A stretch of 64,000 nt of DNA from BD2-11 sp965115885 (GTDB lineage: Bacteria; Gemmatimonadota; Gemmatimonadetes; Longimicrobiales; Gaopeijiaceae): contig OZ220479.1 of the NCBI GenBank assembly GCA_965115885.1, positions 1,922,001 to 1,986,000 of the forward strand, written 5' to 3'. Every line of letters starts with the position of its first letter. Position 1 is the first letter of the stretch. The notes beneath the pieces were generated by a model. It was not told where the DNA came from. It did not search any database and was given only the letters and a program-made list of their open reading frames with translations. Shown piece after piece: positions 7,151 to 15,899 of the stretch. Position numbers and translations under genes: made by a program.

Positions 7151-8575
7151 CTACCGAATCAGCAGGATGCGGTCGTTCACCGGATAGAGCCACTCCACCC
7201 CGCGCTCCGTCACCACGGCGTCGTCCTCCAGCGGGATGCGCACCTTCGCGTCGTTCCACTCGGGGTTGGCCGTGTAGGCGAACAATTCGACCGAGACGAG
7301 CGTGCCCGGACGCAGTTCGTAGGTGAGCCGGGTCGGATTGAAGAAGGCGAGCGACGGGCCGATGCCGTGCCCCCAATTCCCCACCGAATGCGGCCCGATC
7401 ACGACGTCGGTGACCGCGGGATCGTCGGTGGGCCGGTTGAACTCGATGCGGTTGAAGCCGGCCGCCTTGATCGCGGCCCAGGTGGCGTCGACCGCTTGTT
7501 GCGCCGTGGGCGCGGGTTTGATCGCGTCCTTCATGACGTCGCGCACCTCGACGGCGCGGTCGAAAGCGTACCGGAGCCCTGGCGGAGCCTCGGTCTCGCC
7601 CTCGCGCAACACGTAGGCGATGCGCTTCATGTCGGTGTAGAAGTCGAGGTAGCCCACTCCCCAGTCGATCATCAGCAGGTCGCCCCGCTGGACGATGCGC
7701 TCGGAAGAGGTGGCCTCGATGCCCGACGGACCGGTGACGTAGACGGAGGGCATGTCGAAGGACGACTCGAGGCCCCGTTCCAAAAGCCGATCCCAGATCC
7801 ACCACGCCACATCCTCGAGCGCGGTCACGCCCGGTTCGATCACTTCGTTGGAGAACGCCCGCTCGGCGATCTCGCGGCTGATTTCGCCGGCTTCGGCGAA
7901 AACGGCGATCTCCATGGCGGTGCGGGTGGCGCGGAAGTCGGACACGAACCGCTCCGCCGAGACCAGACGCTCGCCGTACTTCGGGCCCAGCGTCTCCTTC
8001 AGATGGAGATAGGAGGTGTGCGAGAGACCGTCGGCGCCGCCGATGGCGGCGGCCATGTTGACGCCGATGCGCTCCGGATCGCGCTCGGCCACATAGTCGG
8101 CGAGCGACGCCGCTGCCCCGAAGCGATCGTAGACGCCGCACCGCTCCAGCATGTATCCCCCCACGCCCAGCGCCGCGCGCTCGACGCGTCCGCCATCGCC
8201 CGGACGGGTGAAGACGTAGTACGCCCAGTCGCCCACGTAGCCCCGGCCGAGCGCCTCCCACAGCGGATCCAGCAGCCCTTCGCGCATCACCACGATCCAC
8301 ATGTCCAGGTCGTTGTCCCGCATCGCCCCGGGGAGAACCAAGTCGAACTTTTCGGCACGAATCTGGCACATGCGCTCCCAGCGGCGCCGCGCCTCCTGCC
8401 CTTCCGCGCCGGGCGCGGCGAGAAGACCGGTCGCGAGCACGGCGGCGGCGAGGAGCGGTCCGCGGACGGCGGTTCCCACGCTCCGCACGGCCGCCGAAGA
8501 CCGGCGCGCGGCCCCCGCCGCCGCCGTCGCGTGTAGAGAGGGACGGACCGATTGGGTATCTTCGATCACCTTCAT
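7151..8575 (-). CDS. exported M24-family metallopeptidase (Xaa-Pro aminopeptidase-like)
   Basis: This 474-residue protein has a hydrophobic segment near 39-58 ending in a likely signal-peptidase site (LLAAPGAEGQ). The C-terminal pita-bread fold shows the complete set of dinuclear metal ligands: D304 and D315 (MIDWGVGYLDFYTDMKR), H403 (WGHGIGPS), E430 (LVSVELFAY) and E457 (VVTERGVEW). The N-terminal creatinase-like domain fills residues 60-210. Known members cleave dipeptides or remove an amino acid before proline; the exact substrate cannot be told here. Export suggests use of extracellular peptides. The long N-terminal region before the hydrophobic segment is unusual, and a start further downstream is possible. 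It is transcribed divergently from the outer-membrane protein gene at 8620. Confidence 0.9.
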   Translation of the reverse strand: MKVIEDTQSVRPSLHATAAAGAARRSSAAVRSVGTAVRGPLLAAAVLATGLLAAPGAEGQEARRRWERMCQIRAEKFDLVLPGAMRDNDLDMWIVVMREGLLDPLWEALGRGYVGDWAYYVFTRPGDGGRVERAALGVGGYMLERCGVYDRFGAAASLADYVAERDPERIGVNMAAAIGGADGLSHTSYLHLKETLGPKYGERLVSAERFVSDFRATRTAMEIAVFAEAGEISREIAERAFSNEVIEPGVTALEDVAWWIWDRLLERGLESSFDMPSVYVTGPSGIEATSSERIVQRGDLLMIDWGVGYLDFYTDMKRIAYVLREGETEAPPGLRYAFDRAVEVRDVMKDAIKPAPTAQQAVDATWAAIKAAGFNRIEFNRPTDDPAVTDVVIGPHSVGNWGHGIGPSLAFFNPTRLTYELRPGTLVSVELFAYTANPEWNDAKVRIPLEDDAVVTERGVEWLYPVNDRILLIR

Positions 8576-8619
8576 GGCAACGTTCCTGAAAGTTGCGGAA
8601 TCTCAAGGACATGTTTCGG

Positions 8620-9396
8620 ATGCACGCACGCGGGGAACTTCGGCGATCCTTCGCCGTCCGGCAAACCCGGAGACTCCCGCGTCTCCGGGCGATGGTTCTC
8701 GCGAGCGTCCTGATCCCCGCGATTCGCGCCGCGCCGCTCGCCGCACAGCGCATCCCCTCGGCCTATCGGTTCATCGAGACCTCGCAGGAGGCGGGCGCCT
8801 GGCTGCTCGCGGTGACGCCCCGGGCGGGGATCTTCGGGTTCGGACCCAAGGGCGGGTGGATCGCGGGCTCCTACTACCAAGTGCGCGTCGGCGGACCCTT
8901 CTCGCTTCAGGGCAACCTCGGGTACCTGCCCACGACCCGGGACGTCGTCGACCCGCGCAGGGACGCGGGGGACCGCAAGATCGGCGAAGCGGACGTGACC
9001 GTGGCAACGGCGGACGCGCGCCTCCAGTTCACGCTGACCGGGCCGCGCACTTGGCGTCGGATCGCGCCCCACCTGTTCGCGGGCGGAGGCATCGCCCTGG
9101 ATCTCGCACCGGACCAGGACATCGACGCGGTGCTCGAGGAAGACGACCGCTTTTCGTTCGGTCCCTCCTTCCTGGGCAGCTTCGGCGCGGGGATCAAGGC
9201 GTTCCCCGTCGATCGCATCTCGGTGCGCGCGGAAGGCGTCGTGACCTACTGGAAGGTCAACACGCCGCGCGGGTTCCTGCGCACCGACCGCGCGCTCCTG
9301 CCGCCGCCCGAGGGCTCCGACGAACCCGCCGTCCCCGACGACGGTTTCTGGGCGGTGGGGCGAGGGTTCTCCCTCGGGATCGCCTGGCACTTCTGA
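8620..9396 (+). CDS. outer-membrane beta-barrel protein, about 258 aa
   Basis: The start at ATG 8620 is chosen because AAGGA (8605-8609) is 10 bases away; ATG 8611 and TTG 8593 are in the same frame. A signal peptide with a long basic N-region precedes the cleavage region AAPLAAQ. The remainder alternates short amphipathic strands with turns: GIFGFGPKGGWIAGSYYQ, FSLQGNLGYLPT, VATADARLQFTLTG, HLFAGGGIALDLAP. It ends in an aromatic residue (IAWHF), as expected for barrel assembly by BamA. It resembles small OmpA-like or OmpW-like barrels without a specific family. Its stop is 14 bases before moeA, so the two may be co-transcribed although unrelated in function. Confidence 0.75.
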   Translation: MHARGELRRSFAVRQTRRLPRLRAMVLASVLIPAIRAAPLAAQRIPSAYRFIETSQEAGAWLLAVTPRAGIFGFGPKGGWIAGSYYQVRVGGPFSLQGNLGYLPTTRDVVDPRRDAGDRKIGEADVTVATADARLQFTLTGPRTWRRIAPHLFAGGGIALDLAPDQDIDAVLEEDDRFSFGPSFLGSFGAGIKAFPVDRISVRAEGVVTYWKVNTPRGFLRTDRALLPPPEGSDEPAVPDDGFWAVGRGFSLGIAWHF

Positions 9397-9410
9397 CGGG
9401 AAGCGGGCCG

Positions 9411-10760
9411 ATGGACGACGAGTCCCGAGGCGGGCGCGCGCGAACGCCCGCGGCGCGCTTCGAGTCCCGTCCCGCCGACCGGCTCTCCTGCGCGGAAGCG
9501 CGCGCGCGAGTGATGGCGAGCGCGCGCGCGTTGCCGCCGCTCCGGCTGCCGTCCGAGGCGGCGGAAGGAATGGCGCTCGCGAAACCGGCCGAGAGCCCGG
9601 TCGTCCTGCCCCCGTGGGACAACTCGGCCATGGACGGCTACGCGGCGCGGAGCGACTGCATCGCCGGAGCCTCGCCGGAGGCCCCGCGCACCCTGCGCGT
9701 GATCGGAGCCGTCCACGCGGGCGAGGTCGGCGGAGGGACGGTGGGGGAGGGCGAGGCGGTGCGCATCATGACCGGAACCCCGGTCCCGGCCGGGGCGGAC
9801 TGCGTGATCCGGGTCGAGGACACCGACGCCGAGCGCGAGCCCGGACGGGTGACGGTGTTCTCGGACCGGGACCGGGGCCGAAACGTGCGTCCGGCCGGCC
9901 AGGACATGCGGGCGGGCGAAATCGTGCTTCCTCGCGGAACCACCTTGGGCGCCGCCCAGATGGGCGTGCTGGCGGCGTGCGGGCTCGCGTCGGTGGAGGT
10001 GCACCGCCGACCTGTGGCGGCGGTGCTCGCCAGCGGCGACGAGATCGTCCCGGTGGAGCGGTTCGCCGAAGTGGCGGCCGGACGCGCCATCCCCGACACC
10101 AACGCGCCCATGCTGGCCGCGGCGGTGCGGGAGGCCGGGGGCGAAGCGATGCGGCCGGGGATCGCGCGCGACACCGAGGAGAGCGTCCGCGAGCATCTGC
10201 TGCGGGCCGCCGCACAGGCGGACCTGCTGATCACCGTCGGGGGCGCCTCCATGGGCGAGGGCGACCTGTTCAAGCGGGTCTTGGACGAACTCGGGTACGA
10301 ATCCGGCTTCTGGCGCGTGCGCATCCGGCCGGGCAGTCCGTTCGGCTTCGGGCACCTTCCGGTGGCGGGGCGAGCGCCCGTTCCCGTGTTCGGATTGCCT
10401 GGAAATCCGGCGTCGGCCTTCGTCACCTTCCACCTCTTCGTGCGGCCCTTCATCGGCGCGTTGGCGGGACACCGCCACCCCTTCCCCCCCGTGATCCGGG
10501 CCCGTGCAGGGACCGCTCTGGGCGGCCCCAAGGGACTCTCCGTCTACCTGAGGGTGCGCCTGCGGCCGACCTCGGACGGGCGATGGACCGCTGTGCTCGC
10601 CGGGCACCAGAGTTCGGCGCTGGTCGCGCCCACGGGCCGGGCCGACGGGCTGGCGGTGATCCCCGAGGGAGTCGGGAGCATCGCCGAGGGAGCGGAGGTG
10701 GACGTGCTGCTGTTCGGCAACCCGGGTTGGCTGCCGGGCGAGACCGGCACCGACCGATGA
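9411..10760 (+). CDS. moeA: molybdopterin molybdenumtransferase MoeA
   Basis: MoeA inserts molybdenum into adenylylated molybdopterin, the last step of molybdenum cofactor synthesis in the cytoplasm. The 449-residue product is of normal length with all domains. It has the N-terminal PPWDNSAMDGYAAR, TGTPVPAGADCVIRVEDT, the MogA-like core with LASGDEIVPVERF and ITVGGASMGEGDL, and GLPGNPASAFVTFHLF near the end. ATG 9411 begins an arginine-rich tail before the conserved part. No other molybdopterin gene is in the window. The stop overlaps the start of the EamA gene in an ATGA junction, which implies translational coupling. Confidence 0.95.
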   Translation: MDDESRGGRARTPAARFESRPADRLSCAEARARVMASARALPPLRLPSEAAEGMALAKPAESPVVLPPWDNSAMDGYAARSDCIAGASPEAPRTLRVIGAVHAGEVGGGTVGEGEAVRIMTGTPVPAGADCVIRVEDTDAEREPGRVTVFSDRDRGRNVRPAGQDMRAGEIVLPRGTTLGAAQMGVLAACGLASVEVHRRPVAAVLASGDEIVPVERFAEVAAGRAIPDTNAPMLAAAVREAGGEAMRPGIARDTEESVREHLLRAAAQADLLITVGGASMGEGDLFKRVLDELGYESGFWRVRIRPGSPFGFGHLPVAGRAPVPVFGLPGNPASAFVTFHLFVRPFIGALAGHRHPFPPVIRARAGTALGGPKGLSVYLRVRLRPTSDGRWTAVLAGHQSSALVAPTGRADGLAVIPEGVGSIAEGAEVDVLLFGNPGWLPGETGTDR

Positions 10761-11758
10761 ATGCCTCGCCGACGGGTGCGCCGCGATTGGCTCGCGCCCC
10801 CACCGGCGAGTTCGACCTTCTGGGTCTCGTGGTCATCTGGGGAGTGAACTTCACGGTGGTGAAGGTCGTGCTGCAGGAGATCGACCCGCTGGCGTTCAAC
10901 GCGCTCCGCTTCCCCTTCGCGGCGTTGGCGGTGTGGGTTCTCCTACGCGCGCGGGGAAAGCGCCTGACGCCGCGCCGCCGGGACCGGGCCAGAGTCGCTT
11001 GGCTCTCGTTGCTCGGGCACGTGGCCTACCAGATCTTCTTCATCTTCGGGCTCTCGCTGACTCTCGCCGGCAACGCCGCGCTCATGCTGGCGACGGTGCC
11101 GATGTGGATCGCGATCCTGTCGGTCGCGCTGGGTCACGAACGCTTCAGCTGGACGATCCTGGTAGGAATCTCGATCACGATGGCGGGGATGGCGCTCGTC
11201 ATCATGGGAGGATCCGGGGGGACGGCGCTCGGAGGCGCGACCCTGCGGGGCGACCTGCTCATGCTGGCCGCCGCAGTGGCCTGGGCGCTCTACACCGTGC
11301 TGGGACGCCGGGCGGTGCGGCGCAACGGAGCGCTGGAGATGACCGCGTGGACCCTCTGGCTGGGCACGCCCGCGCTGGTGCTGATGGGGCTTCCCGGCCT
11401 GCTGCGCACCGGCCTCGGATCGCTCTCGGCAGGTGCCTGGGCGGGGATCGCGTACGCGGGCGTGATGGCGATCGGGATCGCGTATTTCATCTGGTACCGG
11501 GGGGTGCGGAGGCTCGGCAGCAGCCGTACCGCCGTCTATTCCAACCTGGTGCCCGTGGCCGCGATCCTCACCGCGTGGCTCTGGATCGGCGAGACTCCGC
11601 GCGCGTTGCAGTTGCTCGGAGCCGGCGTCATCTTGGCGGGCATCGCCGTCGTGCGCTTGGCGCCGCCGACCCGGGCGGGCGACCGAACGCGCCGCCGCGC
11701 CGCGCGGGAGCGTCGGCGGACCGAGAAAGCGACCCGGGCCGGGAGAACGCGACCATGA
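10757..11758 (+). CDS. EamA/DMT-superfamily transporter
   Basis: This 333-residue inner-membrane protein has ten predicted hydrophobic helices arranged as two EamA repeats. The first repeat starts at GLVVIWGVNFTVVKVVL and the second at LLMLAAAVAWALYTVLGRRA. The motif NLVPVAAILTAWLWIGE near the end is typical for drug/metabolite exporters of the RhaT/YdcZ-like kind. The substrate cannot be inferred. The C-terminal 35 residues are a hydrophilic arginine-rich tail. The ATG overlaps the moeA stop by one base (ATGA at 10757-10760), and its own TGA overlaps a following ATG in the same way. Confidence 0.92.
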   Translation: MNASPTGAPRLARAPTGEFDLLGLVVIWGVNFTVVKVVLQEIDPLAFNALRFPFAALAVWVLLRARGKRLTPRRRDRARVAWLSLLGHVAYQIFFIFGLSLTLAGNAALMLATVPMWIAILSVALGHERFSWTILVGISITMAGMALVIMGGSGGTALGGATLRGDLLMLAAAVAWALYTVLGRRAVRRNGALEMTAWTLWLGTPALVLMGLPGLLRTGLGSLSAGAWAGIAYAGVMAIGIAYFIWYRGVRRLGSSRTAVYSNLVPVAAILTAWLWIGETPRALQLLGAGVILAGIAVVRLAPPTRAGDRTRRRAARERRRTEKATRAGRTRP

Positions 11759-12070
11759 GCGACCCCGCGGCAGCTCCTCAGTTTCAGCCACACCCGCCGG
11801 ACTGGGCGACGGTCGACGCCTTCGCATGCAACCAAGTGCGCCTACTGCTGACCGTCTTCGCCTACCCAGTCATGCACGCGCAACGGGTGGCGCTCGAGAA
11901 GGCCACCGGCACCGGCTGGAGCTTGTGGCGGCTGCTGGAGCGAGTGTTGCGCACGCCGACCCGCTTCACCCTTTCGGGCCGCCGGGTCCGCACGGCGGCG
12001 AACGGTTCGTCGCACCATTGGTTCCGTTGGTCCAACGGCTTACATCCACGTGCGAGTGCGCAAGAGATGC
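11755..12070 (+). pseudogene. IS1380-type transposase, C-terminal remnant
   Basis: An open frame starting at ATG 11755 (overlapping the EamA stop) reads MSDPAAAPQFQPHPPDWATV and then switches to a sequence like the end of IS1380 transposases. The match covers CNQVRLLLTVFAYPVMHAQR, followed by WSLWRLLERVLRTPTRFTLS and GRRVRTAANGSSHHWFRW. In that family the NQ-R-LLL-AAY helix and the RRV strand close the catalytic domain. The N-terminal two thirds, with the catalytic aspartates, are absent. It is either a decayed copy or a gene start fused to a transposon end. The frame stays open into the following lipoprotein gene, but without sense. Confidence 0.55.
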
Positions 12071-12118
12071 TGAGCCCCGGTGGGCGTCGGCCCCTACGAC
12101 TGGAGACATTCATCTCTC

Positions 12119-13148
12119 ATGAGATTCCTTCCACGAACGCGTACGGCAACGGCCGGTCGCAGGCGATTCTTCGGATTCAGGGAACCCGGACTCGTTCATG
12201 CCGCCGTTCCGACCGCAGTCATTCTGTCCGCCCTGTGGGTGGCGGCCTGCGGCGACGACGGAACCTCGGCGACCGACCCGGTTCCGAACCGGGCGCCGTT
12301 GCCGACGGCGGAAGCGATCCCGGTCCAGACCGTGACGGTGGGACGGACCGCGACCGTGGACGTCTCGGGGACCTTCACCGACTCCGACGGGGACGCACTG
12401 ACCTACGTCGCCGTCAGTTCCGACGACGGGATCGCCTCGGCGTCGATGGACGGCAACGTGGTGACCGTGTCGGCGGTCGCGGAGGGCGAGACGACCGTCG
12501 CCGTGACCGCTCGCGACCCGTACGGGCTGGAGGTGCGGGCGATGTTCTCGGTGGCGGTGAGGAAGGTTGCCGACCGCGCCGCGCTGGTGGCGCTCTACAA
12601 CGCGACGGGGGGAACGAGCTGGACGCACAACGACAACTGGCTCACGGACGAGCCCATCGGGAACTGGCACGGCGTGGAGGTGAACTCGGCGGGGAGGGTG
12701 GCCACCTTGTTTCTCGGCGAAAACGGACTCACGGGCGAGATTCCCCCGGAGCTGGGTCAGCTCGAGAACCTGCAAGCACTGTACCTCGTACACAGCGGCC
12801 TCACGGGTGAGATCCCCACGGAGCTGGGGCCAGCTCGAGAACCTGGAATGGTTGAGGCTCGACCACAACGGCCTCACGAGCGAGATCCCCACGGAACTGG
12901 GCCAGCTCGAGAACTTGGCATCGTTGTCCCTCGACTACAACGGACTCACGGGCGAGATTCCCGAAGAGTTTACGCAGTTGTCCTCGCTGATCCTGTTTGG
13001 GTACCAGAATACTGAACTTTGCCTGACACCCAAAGTCGCGGCGTGGCTAAAAACCGTGTCTCATGTGCAGGGGTCGGGCCAGACGTGCCAATCGGTGGAT
13101 CGGGAGATTCTCGAGTTGTTGTACGAGCGGACCGGAGGAGCGAACTAG
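12119..13148 (+). pseudogene. leucine-rich-repeat lipoprotein, frameshifted and 3'-truncated
   Basis: From ATG 12119 the product has a signal peptide with a lipobox (LSALWVAAC), so the mature protein would be lipid-anchored. Residues of about 45-145 form an Ig/cadherin-like fold (DVSGTFTDSDGDALTYVAVS). A cap motif follows (LVALYNATGGTSWTHNDNWL), then plant-type LRRs of the form LTGEIPPELGQLENLQALYL. At 12826-12829 the repeat has four Gs where the sister repeat has three, and the frame is lost; the repeats continue in the next frame to 13148. The reading ends REILELLYERTGGAN, which is the start of another cap motif cut off by a stop where foreign DNA begins. Such proteins bind partners on the cell surface. 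Here it is probably inactive or a damaged copy. Confidence 0.8.
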
Positions 13149-13150
13149 TG

Positions 13151-13243
13151 TTACGTCCGTGAAACAGCATGACAAAAGCGTTCGATCTTCCCGAGGATCG
13201 AGTCGGCCGTCGCCGTCCACTTGCTCGGAGCACAAGCCCGAAA
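13151..13243 (-). pseudogene. IS630-family transposase, C-terminal fragment
   Basis: On the minus strand about 30 codons end at TAA (13151-13153) and read KWTATADSILGKIERFCHAV near their end. WTATAD-I--KIER is the well-known C-terminal signature of IS630 transposases. The catalytic part is absent. The stop lies two bases from the end of the leucine-rich-repeat reading frame, and a TA dinucleotide (the IS630 target) is at the junction, so this fragment probably marks the end of the element that cut that gene. Confidence 0.65.
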
Positions 13244-13329
13244 TCCGCCGACGGGAATCGTACCCGCCTCTTGCTATCCCCAACCCCGGACGGCGCACCC
13301 CGCTCTTCGTCCACAAGCCTCCCCAAAGC

Positions 13330-13660
13330 CTCCCTCCCGTCACGTCGTGCCAGTGATCGACGGGCAGTTGAGACGCCGCACGGTGCCGCGCCGACCGTAG
13401 CGGTCGTCCGGGACGTCCAGCAGATCGAGTCGCCCCTGGCCCGACAGCGACGTGAGCCCCCAGTCGTCGAGAAACGGGTGGATGATCGAACTGCGCGTGC
13501 GCGAGGCCGGCTCTGACGCAGCCGAGAAGCCGCTCGTCGGAACCCGGTGGACGCGGCGAGCCACATAGAGCGCTTGAGGCGCCGCATCGCCTCTCGCTTC
13601 GACAGCCCTTACTCCCGTGCGCCACTCGACGTAGCGCCACGTTCCCGGATCTGTGCGCAT
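13330..13660 (-). pseudogene. IS21-family IstB ATPase remnant with several frameshifts
   Basis: Pieces of an IstB helper ATPase can be read on the minus strand in alternating frames. FLDDWGLTSLSGQGRLDLLD is the Walker B region, DDRYGRRGTV follows it, and SQLPVDHWHDVTGG in another frame is the next IstB motif. Weaker similarity (RYVEWRTGV, then ALYVARRVHRV) occupies the position of the Walker A strand and loop. The C-terminus is missing. No intact IstA is nearby. It is a decayed insertion-sequence remnant. Confidence 0.68.
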
Positions 13661-14129
13661 TCGAGTCGGCACGATCAGAGCGCGGGATCGGGTCGTCCCC
13701 GAAGGCGGGCCCGCAGACTGCGGTGTGTCCGCCGTCGAGCATCCGCTCGAGAACGGCTTGACGTCGCCGCTCCAGATGGATCCCCGGTCTGTCCAAGCGG
13801 CTCTTCCGCACGCTCCATCAGGATGATCGGTCAAGGCTGGCACGCGACGCCGCTGTACAGACGGCGACCCGCAACCTCGCGCACAACGCCGATTTCCTCG
13901 AGGAGTCGGATGCGCAAAGGTCACAGTGGGCCTGAACAGATGGGGCCGTGCAACGGGGAGACGGATTCGCGACCGGGATGGGTGAACGACCTGTGCACGC
14001 GCAGGATCGATCCAGCGTGCCTTTCAAGCGGTCGATTTCGCACTCGGTCCGTCCGAATCGGCTCCTTGGCGCACGACGCGGCGGCAACGCCGTCCGAGCC
14101 ACATCGCGCACCCTCCTCCGACAACCCCG
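13661..14129. other. degenerate stretch between IstB remnant and AAA ATPase gene
   Basis: About 470 bases carry no intact gene. On the minus strand around 13840-13920 a short frame reads LLEEIGVVREVAGRRLYSG, which resembles the C-terminal winged helix of Fic proteins, but it begins and ends in stops. The rest shows nothing recognisable. It belongs to the scar region left by several transposons. Confidence 0.45.
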
Positions 14130-15719
14130 TCAAGCCCCCCACACGGTGATGGGGACGTCCTCGAAAACGCGCCGCTTCCGGTAGATCCTGTCCGCCCAGC
14201 TCCTCCCCTCGCGGATGTCGAAGGCGACCAAGTGCCCGGCGTCCGCACCGCTCGTGTCCATGTAGGCCGCCGTCTGCTCCAAGCCGCGCTCGATCTCCGT
14301 CTCCAGCGCCCGACCCTCCTTCACCATCTTGCACTCGATCAAGAACCGCTGGGCGCTCTCGCCCCCGGCGGGCCAAGCGATCAGGAGATCCACCCGGCGA
14401 CTCCCCAGCGCATACTCCCGCTCGATTCGTCCCTTTCCGTTCACGACCCGGTGCAGGAACGCCTGCAGAACCAGCTGCGGGCCCGCCTCCGTGTACTGCG
14501 CGCGCTTGATCCAGTGCTCCGAGTTCTCGCGAAAGAACCCCTGGAACGCGGCGAGCAGCGCGTCCATGTCGAGGGTCCCGTCGGGACGCGTGTACCAAGC
14601 CGTCTCCTGCCGCGGGATGCTCTGCTGCAAGACCCACGTCAACTCCCGCGGGAGCACTTCGCCGTAGATGGGATTCGCGACTTGCACGTCGGGGCCCGGA
14701 ACGACCAACCCGAGATCTCGGACGTACTCGAAGTCGCGCGCGTCGTATTTGCCGTCGTCCCCGCTCAGCAGCGGCTCGATCACGCGCCTCACCCTAGGCT
14801 CGCGCAGCTTGTCGATCAGCTGGTCCAGATGGGTGTCGCGGCGCAGGATCAGCTCCTCGCGCGCATCGAAGACGTCCGCCTCCTCCACGGGACCGCCGCG
14901 CTCCCGCAACCTTCCTGCCGAGAAGCACATCTCCCGGGCCAGCGCGTTGACCAGCCACGGCTGGCCCCGAGTCTGTTCCCAGACGGCAGCGATCGCCTGC
15001 GGCGCGAACTTCTGGCCGACCTCGGCCGTATGCTGTCCGAGCAGAGTCTCGACTTCCGAGCGCGTGAAATCGCCCAGTCGGAGCGACTCCGCCTTGATGT
15101 TGAACGCGCTTCCACCCGTGATCACTTCCTTTTGGGAGCCCGCATGGATCCGGTAGTCGCGCACGTCCCGCACCCCGCAGAGCACCACGCTCTGAGGGAA
15201 CTCCGCCGGACGATGCACGTAGCGCGCCCGAAGCTGTCGCAACACCGACACGAGAGTGTCTCCCACCAGCGCGTCGATCTCGTCGATCAGCAGAACCAAG
15301 GGTTCCGGGGCTGCCATCGACCAGATTTCCAGGAGATCCCCGAGCACGGAGTGCGGTCGCCGGTGCGTATCGAGCTCCCGCGCCGCCTGGGCCGTGGCCT
15401 CGTCGCCGAGCGCCCGCCTCGCTTCCCGGGCGATTTCCGACGCGATGGCCCCCATCGCGCTGCCCACGTCTTCGCGCGCGGCCTGCGCGGGCTCGACGTT
15501 GACGTAGGCGCAACGGTACTCGCCCGCGTCTTCGCCGTTGAGGAGGTCGCGCAACGCGAGCAGGGTGGACGTCTTGCCCGTCTGCCTAGGCGCGTGCAAC
15601 ACGAAGTACCGTTTTTTGCACACCAACGACAGGATTTCGTCCAGATTCACGCGGTCGAGCGGGGGAACGCAGTAGTGGTCTTCCGGGTTCACTGGACCAG
15701 CTGTGTTGAAGTCGCGCAT
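14130..15719 (-). CDS. AAA ATPase with C-terminal PD-(D/E)XK nuclease-like domain
   Basis: This 529-residue protein combines an N-terminal STAND-like ATPase with a nuclease-like tail. Walker A is LHAPRQTGKTS (41-51, GKT at 48-50) and Walker B with the glutamate is LVLLIDEIDA (141-150). A winged-helix region follows. Near the C-terminus RVDLLIAW (D444) and FLIECKM (E462, K464) give the D-ExK pattern of PD-(D/E)XK nucleases. The ATG at 15719 is used because the conserved start (DFNTAGPVNPEDHYCVPPLD) directly follows it. Proteins of this make-up occur in many copies in mobile and defence-rich regions; their function is not established. It is the last gene on this strand before the transposon scar region and stands alone, 180 bases from etfA. 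Confidence 0.85.
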   Translation of the reverse strand: MRDFNTAGPVNPEDHYCVPPLDRVNLDEILSLVCKKRYFVLHAPRQTGKTSTLLALRDLLNGEDAGEYRCAYVNVEPAQAAREDVGSAMGAIASEIAREARRALGDEATAQAARELDTHRRPHSVLGDLLEIWSMAAPEPLVLLIDEIDALVGDTLVSVLRQLRARYVHRPAEFPQSVVLCGVRDVRDYRIHAGSQKEVITGGSAFNIKAESLRLGDFTRSEVETLLGQHTAEVGQKFAPQAIAAVWEQTRGQPWLVNALAREMCFSAGRLRERGGPVEEADVFDAREELILRRDTHLDQLIDKLREPRVRRVIEPLLSGDDGKYDARDFEYVRDLGLVVPGPDVQVANPIYGEVLPRELTWVLQQSIPRQETAWYTRPDGTLDMDALLAAFQGFFRENSEHWIKRAQYTEAGPQLVLQAFLHRVVNGKGRIEREYALGSRRVDLLIAWPAGGESAQRFLIECKMVKEGRALETEIERGLEQTAAYMDTSGADAGHLVAFDIREGRSWADRIYRKRRVFEDVPITVWGA

Positions 15720-15899
15720 GAACCAAGGTGCCTCGGATTCCCGTGACAGCGCAACCGCCAGGGGAACCCGGGCCCGATGTCCCTGGCAGCGATCCAACGC
15801 CCTTGTGTCCCGCCTCGGCGGAGCCCGGGTGTTCCCGTCCCCTACTACGCAATCTCTTCGACGAGAACCACAAGAAACGCGGTTCCGCCGCGCAGGCCG

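Noticed and set aside
13840..13920. Fic-family protein gene
   Set aside because: Only about 20 codons resemble the Fic C-terminal winged helix and they are bounded by stops; at most a relic.
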